A stretch of 36,345 bases of DNA from Hydrogenophaga sp. (GTDB lineage Bacteria > Pseudomonadota > Gammaproteobacteria > Burkholderiales > Burkholderiaceae_C): contig JAABQK010000025.1 of NCBI GenBank assembly GCA_011391495.1, positions 1 through 36,345 on the forward strand, read 5' to 3'. A program made the position numbers and the translations under genes. Positions 33,921 to 36,345 of the stretch are shown piece after piece (positions within the stretch are counted from its first letter, which is position 1; each line of letters starts with the position of its first letter). The notes below the pieces were generated by a model. It was not told the origin of the DNA. It was given only the letters and a program-made list of their open reading frames with translations, and did not search any database.

Positions 33921-34118
33921 GGGGTCCTCCAGTGCTGTTGGTTGGTTGCAGCGCGGTTGTACACCAAACGTATGCCAATCCGGGCGCGATCAGATTTTTG
34001 CACAGCCAGGGGGGCGCATCGCGCCGTTCCGAGCCATGCAAATGGAACCGATCACCGCGCTGTGACAATAGCCCAGTCCGATGCCCCGGCAAGCCACAGA
34101 TCACGACACACGCTCCAG

Positions 34119-34124
34119 TACAAT
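34119..34124 (+). promoter_or_regulatory. Possible -10 of the petABC operon
   Basis: TACAAT matches the -10 consensus at five of six positions and lies 45 bp before the petA ATG. The hexamer at the -35 position (ACAGAT region) is poor, so an activator or another start may be involved. Weak prediction. Confidence 0.3.
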
Positions 34125-34169
34125 GCCGGGTTGACCCTGATGTCTTCTTGCTTTTGATGAAAGATCTCC

Positions 34170-34778
34170 ATGAGTGAAGCAACCGTCGAAGCTGCTGTCG
34201 ATAGCAGTCGCCGAACCTGGCTGATCACATCCTGCGCCATGGGTGGTGTGGGAGCAGCCGCTGTCGCCGTTCCCTTTGTGAGCAGTTTCCAGCCCTCCGA
34301 GCGCGCCAAGGCGGCTGGAGCCGCTGTAGAAGTGGATATTTCGAGTTTGCAGCCAGGCGAAAAACGCGTGGTGGAATGGCGCGGCAAGCCCGTCTGGATC
34401 ATGCGGCGAACCCCGGATCAGCTGGCGGGTCTCGAAAAGCAGGAAGATCAGCTCGCCGATCCGAATTCGGAACGCAAGGGGTTGCCAACACCCGAATACG
34501 CCAAAAACCGCCACCGGTCAATCAAGCCCGAGGTCCTGGTTGCCGTGGGTATCTGCACCCATCTGGGGTGTTCACCTGGTGACAAGCTGACGCCCGGGCC
34601 TCAGCCATCACTTCCAGACGACTGGCAGGGAGGTTTCCTCTGTGCCTGTCACGGCTCCACCTTCGATGTGGCTGGGCGCGTGTTCAAGAACAAGCCCGCA
34701 CCGGACAATCTGGAAGTGCCGCCGCACTACTACCTGTCGGACACCACCCTGCTCGTGGGCGAAGAAAAATCCGCCTGA
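34170..34778 (+). CDS. petA: Ubiquinol-cytochrome c reductase Rieske iron-sulfur subunit
   Basis: A 202-residue Rieske protein of the cytochrome bc1 complex; it takes one electron from ubiquinol and passes it to cytochrome c1. The N-terminus has the twin-arginine string SSRRTWLIT (RR at 14-15) before a hydrophobic anchor, so export by Tat is expected for this folded Fe-S protein. The [2Fe-2S] ligands are C129-T-H131 with C134 (CTHLGC) and C158-A-C160-H161 (CACHGS). Length and order (petA-petB-petC) are normal for proteobacteria. petB starts 45 bp downstream. Confidence 0.98.
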   Translation: MSEATVEAAVDSSRRTWLITSCAMGGVGAAAVAVPFVSSFQPSERAKAAGAAVEVDISSLQPGEKRVVEWRGKPVWIMRRTPDQLAGLEKQEDQLADPNSERKGLPTPEYAKNRHRSIKPEVLVAVGICTHLGCSPGDKLTPGPQPSLPDDWQGGFLCACHGSTFDVAGRVFKNKPAPDNLEVPPHYYLSDTTLLVGEEKSA

Positions 34779-34823
34779 GCTGTCGCGAAAGCGCAAGCAG
34801 ACAACTGACCACAGAGGCATTCC

Positions 34824-36245
34824 ATGGCTGAATTCAAAGAAGTATCTCCTGACGCACCGCTTGGCCAAAAGGCACTGAATTGGGTGGATAACCGGTTTCC
34901 ACTGTCCAAGCTCTACAACGAGCATCTGGCCGAGTATTACGCTCCGAAGAATTTCAATTTCTGGTATTTCTTCGGATCGCTCGCCTTGCTCGTGTTGGTG
35001 ATTCAGATTGTCACGGGCATCTTTCTGGTCATGCATTACAAGCCAGATGCCAACCTGAATGCTGCAGGTGTTCCAGTGGCGTTTGCGTCGGTCGAATACA
35101 TCATGCGCGACGTGCCTTGGGGCTGGTTGATCCGTTACATGCACTCCACTGGAGCCTCGGCCTTCTTTGTGGTGGTCTACCTTCACATGTACCGTGGCCT
35201 GATTTACGGGTCGTACCGCAAGCCGCGTGAGTTGGTCTGGGTGTTCGGTTGTGCGATTTTCCTGGTGCTCATGGCCGAGGCCTTCATGGGCTACCTGTTG
35301 CCCTGGGGCCAGATGTCGTATTGGGGCGCTCAGGTGATCGTCAACCTGTTCTCTGCCATTCCTTTCGTGGGGCCTGACCTGGCGCTGCTGATCCGGGGCG
35401 ACTATGTGGTGGGCGATGCGACGCTGAACCGTTTCTTCAGTTTCCACGTGATCGCGGTTCCACTGGTGTTGCTGGGTCTGGTCGTTGCGCACATCATTGC
35501 TTTGCACGAAGTTGGCTCCAACAACCCGGATGGCGTGGAAATCAAGGCGCTCAAGGACGAAAAAGGCATTCCGCTGGACGGCATTCCGTTTCACCCTTAC
35601 TACAGCGTGCATGACATCCTGGGTGTCTCAGTATTCCTGATGGTGTTTTCTGCCATCGTGTTCTTTGCGCCGGAACTCGGCGGCTACTTCCTGGAGTTCA
35701 ACAACTTCATCCCGGCCGATCCGCTGGTCACGCCGCTGCACATCGCACCAGTGTGGTATTTCACGCCTTTCTACTCCATGCTGCGTGCCATCACCAGCGA
35801 GATGATGTACGCGCTGATTGCCTGCGTTCTGTTGGGGGCGTTGTTGGGTGTCATCAAGGCCAAACTGAGTGCGGCCATGAAGGGCGCTGTGCTGGGCGCT
35901 GCTGTGGTTCTTGTTGCGTTGATGCTCGCCATTGACGCCAAGTTCTGGGGCGTGGTCGCCATGGGTGGTGCCGTCATCATTCTGTTTTTCCTGCCCTGGC
36001 TGGATAACAGCCCCGTGAAGTCCATCCGCTACCGCCCGAGCTGGAACAAATGGCTCTACGCCGTGTTCGTGATCAACTTCCTGATCCTGGGTTATCTGGG
36101 TGTGCAGCCACCATCCCCGGTCGGTGAGCGCGTATCGCAGGTCGGCACCTTGTTCTACTTCGGCTTCTTCTTGCTGATGCCCTGGTGGAGCCGCATCGGT
36201 GATTTCAAGCCCGTGCCGAGCCGCGTCACCTTTCAGCCTCATTGA
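34824..36245 (+). CDS. petB: Ubiquinol-cytochrome c reductase cytochrome b subunit
   Basis: A 473-residue membrane protein with eight or more helices that holds hemes bL and bH and the Qo and Qi quinone sites. Heme-ligand histidines occur in pairs: RYMHSTGASAFFVVVYLHMY and FFSFHVIAVPLVLLG/VVAHIIALH. The Qo-site motif reads PVWY at residues 309-312 (IAPVWYFTPFYSMLRA) where mitochondria and alphaproteobacteria have PEWY. The C-terminal part includes extra helices as in other betaproteobacteria. A weak SD (AGAGG) precedes the ATG. It is followed 32 bp later by petC. Confidence 0.98.
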   Translation: MAEFKEVSPDAPLGQKALNWVDNRFPLSKLYNEHLAEYYAPKNFNFWYFFGSLALLVLVIQIVTGIFLVMHYKPDANLNAAGVPVAFASVEYIMRDVPWGWLIRYMHSTGASAFFVVVYLHMYRGLIYGSYRKPRELVWVFGCAIFLVLMAEAFMGYLLPWGQMSYWGAQVIVNLFSAIPFVGPDLALLIRGDYVVGDATLNRFFSFHVIAVPLVLLGLVVAHIIALHEVGSNNPDGVEIKALKDEKGIPLDGIPFHPYYSVHDILGVSVFLMVFSAIVFFAPELGGYFLEFNNFIPADPLVTPLHIAPVWYFTPFYSMLRAITSEMMYALIACVLLGALLGVIKAKLSAAMKGAVLGAAVVLVALMLAIDAKFWGVVAMGGAVIILFFLPWLDNSPVKSIRYRPSWNKWLYAVFVINFLILGYLGVQPPSPVGERVSQVGTLFYFGFFLLMPWWSRIGDFKPVPSRVTFQPH

Positions 36246-36277
36246 GTCAGCACGAGCCATTCCGGAAAGTCAAGCAA

Positions 36278-36345
36278 ATGAAAAAAATTCTTCTGGGCTT
36301 CATGCTGGCCTTGGGCATGTCGGGTTCCGCCTGGGCGGCAGGGGG
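36278..36345 (+). CDS. petC: Cytochrome c1, N-terminal signal peptide (3' end outside the window)
   Basis: Only 22 codons are inside the window: a basic start (MKKILL), a hydrophobic core (GFMLALGMSG) and a SAWA-A cleavage-like end, which is a Sec signal peptide. Position directly after petA and petB makes cytochrome c1, the third bc1 subunit, by far the most likely identity. The heme-binding CxxCH cannot be seen here. A GGAAAG ribosome site lies 12 nt before the ATG. Confidence 0.8.
   Translation, partial: MKKILLGFMLALGMSGSAWAAG

Overview
The window looks like a chromosomal segment of a betaproteobacterium, most likely order Burkholderiales and probably a Comamonadaceae/Hydrogenophaga-like genus. 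I infer this from the high GC content, the gene order (aroKB-dgt, gltBD, mla-murA-his, tatABC, petABC) and the character of the proteins; no database search was possible. Gene density is very high. No stretch longer than about 250 bases lacks a gene, and I saw no tRNA, rRNA or CRISPR array.

Layout. 1-3950 (+): the 3' end of aroK, then aroB, dgt and an MFS permease, the last three joined by 4-nt ATGA/GTGA overlaps. 4194-5066 (-): a voltage-gated-type K+ channel with a C-terminal zinc ribbon. 5173-6026: a small HUH/Y1 (RAYT-like) transposase unit bounded by imperfect 19-bp inverted repeats, ending 12 bp before the predicted gltB promoter. 6113-12391 (+): gltB and gltD (NADPH glutamate synthase), closed by an 18-bp perfect hairpin. 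12578-16550 (+): a complete Mla retrograde phospholipid-transport set (mlaF, E, D, A, C, B) with the outer-membrane lipoprotein gene mlaA inside the cluster. 16621-18302 (+): an ABC-2 exporter pair of unknown substrate. 18317-19972 (+): ibaG and murA. 19969-27381 (+): hisG, D, C, B, H, A, F, I, E, broken once by an antisense LapA-like membrane gene (26010-26504). 27411-29936 (+): a small DUF4870-like membrane protein, a HIT-family hydrolase and tatABC. 29954-31108 (-): a DegS-like anchored periplasmic protease. 31289-33433 (+): a 49-residue DUF3149-like membrane peptide behind a well-formed FNR/Anr-type promoter, a Nif3-family protein and pdxA. 33492-33920 (-): mscL. 34170 to the end (+): petA, petB and the first 22 codons of petC (cytochrome bc1 complex).

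How the genes work together. Most of the window is housekeeping: aromatic amino acid, glutamate and histidine synthesis, envelope lipid asymmetry and peptidoglycan precursor synthesis, folded-protein export and respiration. There is a plausible functional link between Tat and its neighbours: the Rieske protein PetA and the MlaC periplasmic carrier both begin with a twin-arginine segment containing the identical string RRTWL.

I do not see a large, clearly novel multi-gene system. The most interesting signals are small: the transposase unit with its terminal repeats, the FNR-like promoter in front of the DUF3149-like peptide, several strong intergenic hairpins (after gltD, hisA-hisF, tatA-tatB, ibaG-murA, lapA-like/hisI), possible leaderless starts at aroB and hisI, and the uncharacterised ABC exporter embedded between mla and murA.
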